Source: Alphaproteobacteria bacterium
Lineage (GTDB): Bacteria > Pseudomonadota > Alphaproteobacteria > Micavibrionales > SZUA-601
Reading direction: 5' to 3'
NCBI GenBank assembly: GCA_028290805.1
Contig: JAQGJA010000186.1
Location: forward strand, 1-12,081
DNA: 12,081 bases
The notes beneath the pieces are model-generated. The model had not been told where the DNA came from. It was given only the letters and a program-made list of their open reading frames with translations, and did no database searches. Position numbers and translations under genes: made by a program. Numbering within the stretch: position 1 is the stretch's first letter; each line of letters begins with the position of its first letter. Positions 1 to 6,585 of the stretch are shown here, piece after piece.

Positions 1-2
1 TC

Positions 3-116
3 GACGCCATGCGCGCACGCCTGGCGGAGCTGGAGGAGTCAGCAACGGATGAGCAGCTCGCCGAGGCCAGCAGGGCACTCAACGCGGTCGTCGAGAGCGA
101 CGACGATCGCACCTGA
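3..116 (+). CDS. C-terminal end of an unidentified protein (partial)
   Basis: An open frame enters from the left edge and gives 37 residues (DAMRARLAELEES... ending SDDDRT) before TGA at 114-116. The piece is strongly helical (LAELEESATDEQLAEASRAL), with G/C-rich third positions typical of real genes here. The start lies outside the window, so the family cannot be named. Its stop directly abuts the stop (TAG, 117-119 read on the other strand) of the minus-strand remnant, so the two genes converge with no spacer and no visible terminator. The fragment is short, so the call rests on composition, a clean stop and the tail-to-tail junction. Confidence 0.5.
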   Translation, partial: DAMRARLAELEESATDEQLAEASRALNAVVESDDDRT

Positions 117-378
117 CTACTGGGACAAGGTGATCCGCACCGCCGTCGGTGCGTGCCGAGCGCGCCACGGCCGCAGGTGGGTCTGACCAGCGAACGCCCG
201 ACCGAGCATCACCGCGGTCACGTCGCAGGCGTCCATGACGTCCTGCGCCGCCACGATCACGGCTGCAAAGACCCGTGGCCCTCAGCATCACCTGGCGATC
301 GCGCCGGCCCCGCGCAGCACCCACAATCGCGGCGGTGCCTGCAGCAAGGTCGTGATCAGTCAGGGTCGTCGCGTACAT
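117..378 (-). pseudogene. Frameshifted remnant of a small hypothetical gene
   Basis: Three stretches of good coding sequence lie in alternating minus-strand frames. The first starts at ATG 378 (MYATTLTDHDL). It continues after a one-base shift near 346-348 as LLQAPPRLWVLRGAGAIAR, with TGA at 288-290. The last runs through VFAAVIVAAQDVMDACDV and TAVMLGRAFAGQTHLRP to TAG at 117-119. Reading GTG ATG CTG AGG across the TGA joins the second and third pieces. If shifts at about 347, 291 and 274 are repaired, one protein of about 85 residues results. No family is recognised. The head overlaps the tail of the next remnant (stop at 356), as in an operon. Alternatives are several tiny genes (TGATG overlap at 286-290) or base-calling errors. 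The frame changes are seen in the sequence; calling it one decayed gene is inference. Confidence 0.4.
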
Positions 379-675
379 GCCGCCGTAGGTCGAAGAACTC
401 GACGTGGTGGGGCAACCCAGCGGACGCCGGGCCCAACGGGCCGCTCGGATGCAAGCACCGCCAGGTGCGCTCGACATCCACCCAGACGCCGGCCGCCACG
501 CGCAGGGCGACGTAGGGGTAGGACCGCAGCGTCGGGATGTCCGCGAGGGTGGGCTCGCACCTGCCTGCAGCGCTGAGGTGAGCTCGATCAGCTCGGTGCG
601 GGCACGCTCCGGGACACTCGCAGTCGGCATTCGTAGGGACTTCTGGAAGAGGAGATCGCTCATGGCGTCGAGCAT
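356..675 (-). pseudogene. Frameshifted small hypothetical gene
   Basis: Reading from ATG 663 (or ATG 675, adding MLDA), the first 35 codons give MSDLLFQKSLRMPTASVPER followed by ARTELIELTSALQAG. After a -1-type shift near 557-559 the neighbouring frame gives 66 residues beginning EPTLADIPTLRSYPYVALRV, including HHVEFFDLRRHVRDDPD and ending at TGA 356-358. Both parts have G/C-rich third positions and protein-like composition, and neither continues sensibly in its own frame. Repaired, the product is about 102 residues. I do not recognise it; VEFFDLRRHV suggests a small globular protein. No clear Shine-Dalgarno precedes either start. The repaired gene sits after the terminator at 840-876, so it has its own transcript. 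It is either a decayed gene or a one-base sequencing error. Confidence 0.5.
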
Positions 676-690
676 GTCGGGGGCAGCGGG

Positions 691-704
691 CTGAGGGCCC
701 TCAG
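691..704. repeat. 14-bp perfect palindrome CTGAGGGCCCTCAG
   Basis: CTGAGGGCCCTCAG is its own reverse complement. It lies 16 bases upstream of ATG 675 of the frameshifted gene, in the only non-coding stretch (676-839) between that gene and the terminator. It could be an operator for a dimeric regulator or chance in GC-rich DNA. Nothing else is seen in 676-839. Confidence 0.35.
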
Positions 705-839
705 GAGGGCTGTTGTTGGGCCGCGAACGGGCCCCTGTTGGGTCCGGGCGTCCCGGCCCGAGCCCCTCTGCGCAGACGGCGCCCCGCGGCCCGCCGCGTC
801 GGGGCCCTGAGCACGCGGACGGCCGCAAGGTAGAGACGG

Positions 840-876
840 AAAGAGGCGCACACCGTCGTCGGGTGTGCGCCTCTTT
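840..876. terminator. Strong bidirectional intrinsic terminator
   Basis: A perfect 15-bp stem (840-854 with 862-876) closes a 7-base loop GTCGTCG. The stem begins AAAG and ends CTTT, so it yields short U-tracts in both directions. It starts 12 bases after the stop of the nuclease-like gene (888), in the right place to end that gene's minus-strand transcript and to separate it from the remnants on the left. Confidence 0.8.
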
Positions 877-887
877 GCCGTGCGGGG

Positions 888-2159
888 CTACGCGGCCTTG
901 GTGACCTCCGCGTGCAGGTCGTCGAGCACCGCGACGATCTCGCCGACCAGCGCGTCGACGTGAGCGGTGGCCTCGTCGATGCCCTTGCGGGCGCTGGTGT
1001 GGCACTTCTTGACAGTGGTGGCCCGCTGGAGTGCGCGTCGGGCCTCGTCGATCAGCGACTCGATGCGAGCGGCGTCGATCTCGTTGGTGTCGCTGACGAG
1101 CTCCCGCTTCGCGACCCAGCGCGCCCACATGTAGGCCAGGCGCACCGCCAGCGGGTCCGGGTCGTCCTTGTCGAGCACCAGCACCGCCTTGCAGCCGTAC
1201 GTGGAGAAGGCGACGTTGGTCGGCGCGTTCTCAGTGGTAGCGAAGACCGCGACGCCGACGGCGGCGTCCCGGTTCTTCATGGCGCCGTCGAGCTCGTCGA
1301 GGATCTTCTTGAGGCCCATCTTCTTGTCCTTGCACTCGAAGACGACGTTGGCCTCAGCGCCTCGGGTGTCCTCGGGGTTGAGGGTGACGAGCTCGTCGCC
1401 CTGCTGGTTGCCGCAGGAACCGAGGGTGCGGCCGGTCTGAACCGCCAGGTCCTGGTGCGGGAGGGCGTTCTGCTCGACGAGCGCGTGGAGGGTGTCCTCG
1501 AAGGTGAAGCCCTTGGCGGTCGTCTTGTTCGCGGCCGCCTTCTTCGCCTCCGCTGTGGCGTTCTGCACGGCGATGCGCTCGCTGAGCTCCCGCAGCTGCT
1601 CCGACAGCGTGTGCGCCTCCGCCTTGACGGTCTTGTCGATGTCGGCGTGCCACTTGTTCAGCGGGCTGTCGGTCGCCGTCGGGTCGAGCAGCCGGCTGAA
1701 CTTCGCCATCTGCTCGGCGGAGACGTTGCGCATGAGCTCGTCGAACTTGCCGATGATGCTCTTGCGGCTGTCAGGGTCGAAGTTCAGCCCGAGCAGCTTG
1801 TCCAGCTCGGCCTTGAACCCGCCGAGCGCGGTGGGCAGCGAGCCGCCCTGGGGGTCGAAGATCTTGGCTGCGTTCTTCTGGATCTCGTCGACGGCGCTGT
1901 CGACGGTGCCCTCGAAGGAGGTGACCAGCCGGAGGGCAGTTCCCTCCAGCACCTCGGCGTCGAGGGTGGCGCCGGCGAGGCGGTCGACCTGCGCGCCGAG
2001 GCGCAGCAGCCGCTGAGCCTCGGCCGCCTGGTTCTCGGCGACGTCGACGGCCGCTACCACCGTCGGGTCGTTCTCGGTCAGGTTGTTGATGTAGAGCACG
2101 CCGTTGTTCACGACGACGACGGGCTCAGGCATGTTGAGGTTGATCGGCGTTGCGGTCAT
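888..2159 (-). CDS. PD-(D/E)xK nuclease-like protein, 423 aa
   Basis: Intact gene starting at ATG 2157-2159, with AGGAG ten bases upstream. The first 60 residues contain a short beta segment (PVVVVNNGVLYINNL). A helical, charged region with coiled-coil character follows to about residue 215. From about 216 to 315 there is a nuclease-like core: E221 (GFTFED), D255 (NQQGDELV) and E275-x-K277 (VVFECKDKK), then ILDELDGAMKNRDAAVGVAVF. The E...D...ExK order followed by a helix and an A-x-G-V/I-V-like strand matches PD-(D/E)xK nucleases such as the DUF2130-type proteins. A helical tail of about 80 residues follows. It probably cuts or binds nucleic acid in the cytoplasm; the substrate is unknown. 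It stands alone with its own leader and a strong terminator. The fold call is motif-based inference. Confidence 0.85.
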   Translation of the reverse strand: MTATPINLNMPEPVVVVNNGVLYINNLTENDPTVVAAVDVAENQAAEAQRLLRLGAQVDRLAGATLDAEVLEGTALRLVTSFEGTVDSAVDEIQKNAAKIFDPQGGSLPTALGGFKAELDKLLGLNFDPDSRKSIIGKFDELMRNVSAEQMAKFSRLLDPTATDSPLNKWHADIDKTVKAEAHTLSEQLRELSERIAVQNATAEAKKAAANKTTAKGFTFEDTLHALVEQNALPHQDLAVQTGRTLGSCGNQQGDELVTLNPEDTRGAEANVVFECKDKKMGLKKILDELDGAMKNRDAAVGVAVFATTENAPTNVAFSTYGCKAVLVLDKDDPDPLAVRLAYMWARWVAKRELVSDTNEIDAARIESLIDEARRALQRATTVKKCHTSARKGIDEATAHVDALVGEIVAVLDDLHAEVTKAA

Positions 2160-2164
2160 AGGTC

Positions 2165-2180
2165 TCTGTCTCCTGACAGA
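2165..2180 (-). promoter_or_regulatory. Ribosome-binding site inside a hairpin loop
   Basis: On the minus strand TCTGTC-AGGA-GACAGA forms a 6-bp stem whose 4-base loop is the core of the Shine-Dalgarno AGGAG (2170-2174) for the gene starting at 2159. Spacing to ATG is 10 bases. The stem could tune ribosome access. The GACAG arm matches the repeat found twice further upstream, which allows alternative pairing. Confidence 0.45.
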
Positions 2181-2183
2181 TCG

Positions 2184-2204
2184 TGAGCGCAGATGTTGCG
2201 CTCA
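2184..2204. repeat. Inverted repeat TGAGCGCA-5-TGCGCTCA
   Basis: A perfect 8-bp inverted repeat (2184-2191 and 2197-2204) around GATGT. It lies 25 bases upstream of the start of the nuclease-like gene. It is either a leader hairpin, between the ribosome-binding-site hairpin and the larger stem-loop, or an operator for a dimeric repressor. Confidence 0.5.
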
Positions 2205-2216
2205 GGGACTTGTCTT

Positions 2217-2278
2217 GAGACAGCCACCGCGTAAGGTGTTGATTGCTGAGGTCGTCGCCTTACCGCGATGACTGTCTC
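2217..2278. ncRNA. Nested stem-loop; possible structured leader or small RNA
   Basis: A 7-bp outer stem (GAGACAG 2217-2223 with CTGTCTC 2272-2278) encloses an inner stem. The inner stem is GTAAGG 2231-2236 with CCTTAC 2258-2263, extended by CGC/GCG around one bulged C. It closes a loop of about 21 bases. On the minus strand this is the 5' leader of the nuclease-like gene. On the plus strand it is followed at once by a terminator-like hairpin (2280-2306), the layout of a small RNA. No known RNA family is recognised; there is no T-loop, D-loop or CCA, so it is not a tRNA. The structure is read from complementarity only. Confidence 0.4.
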
Positions 2279-2279
2279 C

Positions 2280-2306
2280 GAAGGCCCGCCCTCGTGGCGG
2301 GTCTTC
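2280..2306. terminator. Terminator-like hairpin
   Basis: GAAGGCCCGCC (2280-2290) pairs with GGCGGGTCTTC (2296-2306) over 11 bp with one G-T pair and a CTCGT loop. On the plus strand it is followed by a weak T-stretch (GGCTTTGC). It lies 54 bases after the stop of the 2360-3037 gene, so it may also end that minus-strand transcript. It is the only other feature in 2160-2359 besides the leader elements. Confidence 0.5.
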
Positions 2307-2359
2307 GGCTTTGCGGGGTTGCTCCACCCGCTGCTTAGCGCTGCTCACGCCGCGAGCGT

Positions 2360-3037
2360 CTACGCCTCACCCCCCTCGCTGCTGTCGCCCTGGAACAGGT
2401 CGGGCGTCTTGTGCATGTAGCGGCCTCCGTTGACCTGCTGAGCCTCCCCGCGCGCGACGGCGCGGTTGATCGCCATGCGGATGGCCGCCTCCGGCTCCTT
2501 CCAGCCTTCGTCGTTCCAGCCGCGGCGAAAGAACTCGTCGACGATCATCTGTCGCGGGATCGCTCTGCCGTTGAACTCCCGCAGTAGCTGGACCACCTTG
2601 TCGGTGCTGGTGCCGTCCGTCGAAGCCGGCGAGTCCAAGGCGGCGGTGGTGGAAAGGGCGTAGGAGCCGGCGTCGATCGCGGGGGCCGAGGCCGGCGTCC
2701 TGAAGGGTTCCGTACCGTCGGGCCGCGCCGGATCGATGTTGCTTTGGCCTTGCCCAGAGACGACCTTTGCCGCATGGACGCGCTCGTTGCGGAGTCGACG
2801 CTGCTCATCCTGGACGCGAGGGGTCGGCCGAAGACGCAGCGGCACACCGACCGCATCCGCCACCTTCTGCGCCTCCGCGGCGCCCAGGAGACCGACAAGA
2901 CCCGAGGACGCTTCCCGAAGGTGCGCCAGACGAGCGTGCAACTCGGCCAGCTCGCGCTCTACGAGCTCCTGCTCACGCAGGACTGACTCGAGGGCGATGA
3001 GGAGGGCGGGGTCGCCACTGCTCCGGCTGGTGCTCAC
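2360..3037 (-). CDS. Coiled-coil protein with C-terminal winged-helix-like domain, 225 aa
   Basis: The start is GTG 3035-3037 (MSTSRSSGDPALL). A TTGACG/TACACT promoter ends six bases upstream, so the mRNA is probably leaderless, which fixes the start. Residues 10-50 are a charged helix (ESVLREQELVERELAELHAR) likely to form a coiled coil. A Pro/Ser/Thr-rich linker spans about 90-140. Residues 145-205 (DKVVQLLREFNGRAIPRQMI, then WKEPEAAIRMAINRAVARGE and NGGRYMHK) look like a winged helix of the kind seen in HARE-HTH and similar restriction-associated domains. It probably binds DNA or dimerises; the target is unknown. It could regulate the neighbouring genes. No catalytic motif is seen. The gene is surely real from codon use; the function is inference. 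Confidence 0.8.
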   Translation of the reverse strand: MSTSRSSGDPALLIALESVLREQELVERELAELHARLAHLREASSGLVGLLGAAEAQKVADAVGVPLRLRPTPRVQDEQRRLRNERVHAAKVVSGQGQSNIDPARPDGTEPFRTPASAPAIDAGSYALSTTAALDSPASTDGTSTDKVVQLLREFNGRAIPRQMIVDEFFRRGWNDEGWKEPEAAIRMAINRAVARGEAQQVNGGRYMHKTPDLFQGDSSEGGEA

Positions 3038-3043
3038 GAACCG

Positions 3044-3073
3044 AGTGTACGCACGTGGGGTTCGTCACGTCAA
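3044..3073 (-). promoter_or_regulatory. Leaderless promoter TTGACG-18-TACACT
   Basis: On the minus strand a -35 TTGACG (3068-3073) and a -10 TACACT (3044-3049) are separated by 18 bases. Only six bases separate the -10 from GTG 3037, so transcription should start at or within a base or two of the start codon. This is the clearest promoter in the window. Confidence 0.7.
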
Positions 3074-3098
3074 GCCGAACTTCGAACGGAACTCTCTG

Positions 3099-3119
3099 CG
3101 CCGTTCACGTTCGCCGTTC
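3099..3119. repeat. Tandem direct repeats CGCCGTTC
   Basis: CGCCGTTC occurs at 3099-3106 and 3112-3119 (period 13), with ACGTT-like bases between. The pair lies 26 bases upstream of the -35 of the leaderless promoter, a place where activators bind. A related TTCGAA palindrome sits at 3081-3086. This may be a regulator site or chance. Confidence 0.3.
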
Positions 3120-3216
3120 CGGCGTCCGACGGAAGATCTACGACGGTTAGCAGCCGGGCTGAAAGAAGCCGCAGCGAAGTTAGGCGGCACGCAAACTGCT
3201 TCACCTAAGCCACCGA

Positions 3217-3251
3217 AGCGGGAGCCGGACCTTGTCGGTCCGGCTCCCGCT
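3217..3251. terminator. Strong stem-loop, probable terminator
   Basis: GCGGGAGCCGGACC (3218-3231) pairs perfectly with 3237-3250 around TTGTC, and A3217-T3251 adds a 15th pair. It lies 98 bases after the stop of the 3349-3705 gene and can end its transcript. The U-tract is poor (CTTCGG on the minus strand), as is common in high-GC bacteria. I see no gene in 3038-3348; it holds the promoter, the repeats and this hairpin. Confidence 0.65.
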
Positions 3252-3348
3252 GGTCGTACCTCCGGGGCCGCGCACGTCAGCCCCTGCTTGTTCGCCTACA
3301 ACTGCGGCTTGAGCGCCTCTCGACGGGGCGCCCGCTGCGTGCCCGTCC

Positions 3349-3705
3349 TCAGGCCGCGCCCTCGTACGGAAGCAGCACCAAATCCTGATCAAGATCCAAG
3401 ATCAGTTTGCGGCAGAGTCCACACGGCTGGACGTCGTGGTCGCTCGGCACCGTCCTGGGGGGCCGGTGAAAGCGCGCGTCCTCGCGGACGGTGACGATCT
3501 CCAGGTGATCCTGGTCGTAGCGCTCGTCAGCGCCCAACAGCGTGTCGAGGTGCAGCAGGCGCCGGAAGAGCAAGATCGCCTGCGGAGCAGCCGTCCTGCC
3601 GTGACACAGGTAGTCCATGTACAGCCGGCCGAGTGCGATGCGCTCACGCATCGCCTGTTCGTAGACAGCAGATGCGGACGGCGGGTTGATCGGTTGTGCG
3701 GTCAC
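3349..3705 (-). CDS. Hypothetical protein, 118 aa
   Basis: The start is GTG 3703-3705 with GGAGG four bases upstream; the stop TGA is at 3349-3351. The product (MTAQPINPPSASAVYEQAMR...) is largely helical (RERIALGRLYMDYL, AILLFRRLLHLDTLLG), then more open (VREDARFHRPPRTVPSDHDV), with two cysteines in a PCGLCRKLI motif near the C-terminus. PCxxCR recalls one half of the zinc site of cytidine deaminases, but the H/C-A-E half is absent and I do not claim that family. The GTG overlaps the stop of the small upstream frame (GTGA at 3702-3705), which suggests translational coupling. It lies downstream of and in the same direction as the restriction-modification operon, 264 bases after its last stop. 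Confidence 0.7.
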   Translation of the reverse strand: MTAQPINPPSASAVYEQAMRERIALGRLYMDYLCHGRTAAPQAILLFRRLLHLDTLLGADERYDQDHLEIVTVREDARFHRPPRTVPSDHDVQPCGLCRKLILDLDQDLVLLPYEGAA

Positions 3706-3930
3706 TGGTCCTCCAGACCAGACCGGTGTCCCGAAGCCCCTGATGGCCCCGGCGATGCACCGGAGCCTTGCGGCTCAATGACCACGGTGAGCGCGATGAT
3801 CCCGCGCGCAAGCCAGCGCTCTGCCACCACCGGTGATGCCCAACGCGCTCGTCGCAGCGCTCCGCGCTACGGACTTGTTCAGCATCCCTGTCGGAGCCTC
3901 GTCCACACGCGAGAGGGCACGCCCCAACAC
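3702..3930 (-). pseudogene. Small frameshifted hypothetical gene upstream of 3349-3705
   Basis: Two coding-like frames adjoin. The first runs from GTG 3930 (MLGRALSRVDEAPTGMLNK) or ATG 3885 through SVARSAATSALGI. The second, one base shifted at the GGTGGTGG run (about 3825-3833), reads VAERWLARGIIALTVVIEPQ and on to SGLEDQ, stopping at TGA 3702-3704. That stop overlaps the GTG start of the next gene (GTGA), the normal coupling pattern here, so the second frame is very likely translated. Repaired, the product is about 75 residues. It could instead be a 42-residue gene starting at GTG 3830. No family is recognised. Confidence 0.45.
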
Positions 3931-3969
3931 CCACGGCCGCGCCCCGCCGCCGCGTCCAGGACGCCGACC

Positions 3970-6585
3970 TCACACGCTGGCTAGCTCGTCGCCGCTGACA
4001 GTCCGATCCCAGAGGCCCACGGGCCGTGAATCCTCATCGGCCGCTGTGGTCCCCAGGTAGTGCAGGCTGGCGCGCTCGAACAGGCGGAACTGCCAAATCG
4101 CCTCGTTCATGTGCGCCGGGTGGAAGACGCCTACCTCGGACAGCTTGTGGAAGTCATCCAACGTGAGGCCGGTGACCCGCTCGAACAGCTGCGTGTCCAG
4201 GGACTCGATCACGTCGACCAGGGCTTCCTCTCGGAAGTCAGTCAGGTACATGAACACCGGCACGGCCTGGACGAACTTCAGCAGCTTGTCCCGCAGACTC
4301 CGAACCTGCTCGCGCTTGGCCTTCCGCGCAGCCGTCACGTCCGGGTCGTCCGGCCCGGTCGGCTCGCCGCCCTTGGGCTTCTTCCCCTGCTTGATCTTCT
4401 GAGACTGGGCGATGATCTTGTCGGCGTCCTGCCGCAGGCTGCGGAAGTCCTCCATCTGCTCGAGACGCTCGATCAGGTCGGTGTTGGCGAGCAGCCGACG
4501 CAGCACTTCCTCGCTCAGGTCGATCAGCCTCGGGCTGCCCCAGCGCTTCGCGAGCATCGCCGCGCCTGCGCCGGCCGTGCCCCAGTCCATGACGGCGTTC
4601 ACGTCGACCTGGTCCATCCGTCCACCGTCGAACGCGAAGATGGGCAGGAAGGCCAGCAGCTCACCGATCACATCGGAGGGCGCCGTCTTGGTCGAACCGC
4701 CTGCCAGCTTGGTGCCGTACTGGTAGATGAGCGAGAGGGCACGGTTGGGGTCGAAGTCGAAGACGAAGCAGGTGCTCTTGCGGATGCTGCGGGTGCCGTC
4801 GTCGTTGCGGCTGGTCCACGGCGACTGGACCCGGAACGCGGCCTGGAAGTAGGACTCCGGCGACTTCAACGAACGCAGGATCAGGATGGCCCCCCACTGC
4901 GGAACCGTGACGCCCGTCATGAGCTTGCCGACCGACAGCGTGATCGTCTGCTTGTCGACCTTGGCTGCCCGGACGAGCATCGCGTCGACAGGCTCCTTCG
5001 CCTGCGCGCCCATCTTCGCGCCGGAGCCCGCGGCTACGTGCACGAGGAAGTCACGGAAGTACGGGTGCTGCTCCAGGGCAGCCTTCATCGCATGGGCGGA
5101 CGCCACCGTCGGCAGGAACCAGACGGTGTGATCGACAGCGCCTGCGAAGCGCCCGTCGCTGTACGGGAACGGCGGCTTGAAGTTGTTGAGCAGCTTTTCC
5201 GTCGCCGACTGGGTGAGGCGTCCACGGAGCATGTTCAGGAACTCGCTGACCCGGTTCGGGTCGACGAAGTGGTACTCGGAGCCGACCTTCTTCGCTTCGA
5301 AGAACCCTGACAGGTCGAACAGACCGTCCGCGCCTTGGTCGATCGCCACCGATGCGACCTCAGACAGTGCGTAGGTGAACATCTGCATCTGGGGAAGCTC
5401 GAGGTAGGGGTTGCGGACCGGGTCGTTGCCGGCGACCGTGTCCCACTGCTGCTTGGCGTACTGCTCGTCGGGATACGTCCAGTTGTAGATCGCGTCCTCG
5501 TTGAACTCCCCTTCCGTCAGAGCACGGAACGGCGTGCCCGACAGGTACAGGAAGTGCCGGCCGTTCAGCCTGAGGTCGGCCGTGTCCAGGTCGGTGGCGA
5601 TCCCGGCCTCCGGGGTTGCTGCGATGAGCCGCGGCGTGCCGGCCTCGGCCAGGTCGGTGACCTCCTCGGCGCGCTCCGCCGCAGTCTCTGCCGCCTTCTC
5701 CTCCGCCTTGCTGACGTCCTTGCCTGCTGTCGCCGGCGCTGGGTCGCACACCTCCTTTGCGGCGCCCTGCCACGCACCGAAGTGGTACTCGTCCAGGACG
5801 ATGCAGTCCCAGTCGATCAGGTGCAGGTCGATGTTGTGGTCCTTGACGGCACCGCCAGCTGTGGTCCCGAGCAGGTCCTGGAACGACGCGAACCACACCA
5901 GCGGCGCCGGTGTGTCGGGGTCGCAGGGGGTGTCACGGTCGGCGAAGACCCAGTCGGCGAAGTCGACGTGGTTGCTCAGGTCGTCACGCCAGGCGTTGCG
6001 CACGGCTGGCTTGTAGGTGAGCACCAGCACGCGCTTCCACTGCATGTGCCGGGCGAGCTGGTAGGTGGTGAAGGTCTTGCCGAACCGCATCTTCGCGTTC
6101 CACAGGAACCGCGGCGGATGCGGATCTTCCTCATGCTCGCGGAAGTAGGTGGCTGTTCGCGCAACGGCGTCGGCCTGCTCCGGACGCATGCCGAAGTCCT
6201 CAGTGCGCGCCGGGTCATACGAGCGGCCCGTTCGGACGGCAGCGATAGCAGCGCGGACCTCGGCCAACGTCGCCTCGACGACCTCGCTGCTGCGCTGGAT
6301 ACCCGCTGCGTCGAGGACCTTGTGCACGTCGTGGTCAGTGAAAGCCGTGCCGTCCTCACGGATGGCGGGCTCGTCGACGTGGATGACGATGCCGTCGCCG
6401 CCGGGGTAGACGGTCCCGGTCTGCTCCTTGATGCGTACGCGCGGGTCCGGCCGGCCGGTGTACCCGACCTTGAGCCGGCCGCGACCGGCCTCGCTGGTCG
6501 TGCCGACAGTCCGTGTCCACGCGGTGTCGTAGCCGGGGGCGGAGTAGACGTAGATCCGACCGACACCCGCCGCACCAGAGCTCAC
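3970..6585 (-). CDS. GIY-YIG nuclease-SF2 helicase fusion; probable restriction subunit, 871 aa
   Basis: The start is GTG 6583-6585, overlapping the methyltransferase stop (GTGA). Residues 10-110 resemble a T5orf172/GIY-YIG nuclease: GRIYVYS (9-15), LKVGYTG (38-44), R-rich RPDPRVRIKEQTG, then DHDVHKVL (84-91) and a possible catalytic Glu near 101. An SF2 helicase follows: Walker A NAKMRFGKT (163-171), Ia RVLVLTYKP, II VLDEYHF (263-269), III LSGTPF (348-353), V LMTGVT (about 555-560) and VI QAAFRVQSPW (581-590). Between II and III is a long acidic Ala/Glu-rich insert (about 280-320). The C-terminal third, about 250 residues, is helical with a Lys/Gly-rich linker near 735. It probably translocates on unmodified DNA and cuts it in the cytoplasm. 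No C-terminal PD-(D/E)xK site like that of type III Res is evident. It is the last gene of the coupled operon. Confidence 0.92.
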   Translation of the reverse strand: MSSGAAGVGRIYVYSAPGYDTAWTRTVGTTSEAGRGRLKVGYTGRPDPRVRIKEQTGTVYPGGDGIVIHVDEPAIREDGTAFTDHDVHKVLDAAGIQRSSEVVEATLAEVRAAIAAVRTGRSYDPARTEDFGMRPEQADAVARTATYFREHEEDPHPPRFLWNAKMRFGKTFTTYQLARHMQWKRVLVLTYKPAVRNAWRDDLSNHVDFADWVFADRDTPCDPDTPAPLVWFASFQDLLGTTAGGAVKDHNIDLHLIDWDCIVLDEYHFGAWQGAAKEVCDPAPATAGKDVSKAEEKAAETAAERAEEVTDLAEAGTPRLIAATPEAGIATDLDTADLRLNGRHFLYLSGTPFRALTEGEFNEDAIYNWTYPDEQYAKQQWDTVAGNDPVRNPYLELPQMQMFTYALSEVASVAIDQGADGLFDLSGFFEAKKVGSEYHFVDPNRVSEFLNMLRGRLTQSATEKLLNNFKPPFPYSDGRFAGAVDHTVWFLPTVASAHAMKAALEQHPYFRDFLVHVAAGSGAKMGAQAKEPVDAMLVRAAKVDKQTITLSVGKLMTGVTVPQWGAILILRSLKSPESYFQAAFRVQSPWTSRNDDGTRSIRKSTCFVFDFDPNRALSLIYQYGTKLAGGSTKTAPSDVIGELLAFLPIFAFDGGRMDQVDVNAVMDWGTAGAGAAMLAKRWGSPRLIDLSEEVLRRLLANTDLIERLEQMEDFRSLRQDADKIIAQSQKIKQGKKPKGGEPTGPDDPDVTAARKAKREQVRSLRDKLLKFVQAVPVFMYLTDFREEALVDVIESLDTQLFERVTGLTLDDFHKLSEVGVFHPAHMNEAIWQFRLFERASLHYLGTTAADEDSRPVGLWDRTVSGDELASV

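Noticed and set aside
79..1128. 349-codon minus-strand open frame spanning the terminator and the nuclease-like gene's 3' end
   Set aside because: It crosses a strong terminator and shadows a real gene. Only its MSDLLFQ... segment is coding-like, and that is annotated separately.
912..2186. 424-codon plus-strand open frame opposite the nuclease-like gene
   Set aside because: The composition is low-complexity Val/Glu/Leu/Arg typical of an antisense shadow. The minus-strand product has coherent secondary structure and a ribosome-binding site.
2217..2278. tRNA or tRNA-like gene suggested by a 7-bp closing stem
   Set aside because: It is too short, with no TTCGA-type T-loop, anticodon arm or acceptor end.
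3045..3494. Plus-strand frame with helix-like sequence RRPTEDLRRLAAGLKEAAAK
   Set aside because: Third positions are not G/C-rich as elsewhere, no ribosome site is seen, and it runs through a perfect terminator hairpin and the opposite gene.
3349..3705. Cytidine deaminase, because of PCGLCR
   Set aside because: The required H/C-A-E half of the zinc site is missing and the rest does not match the fold.
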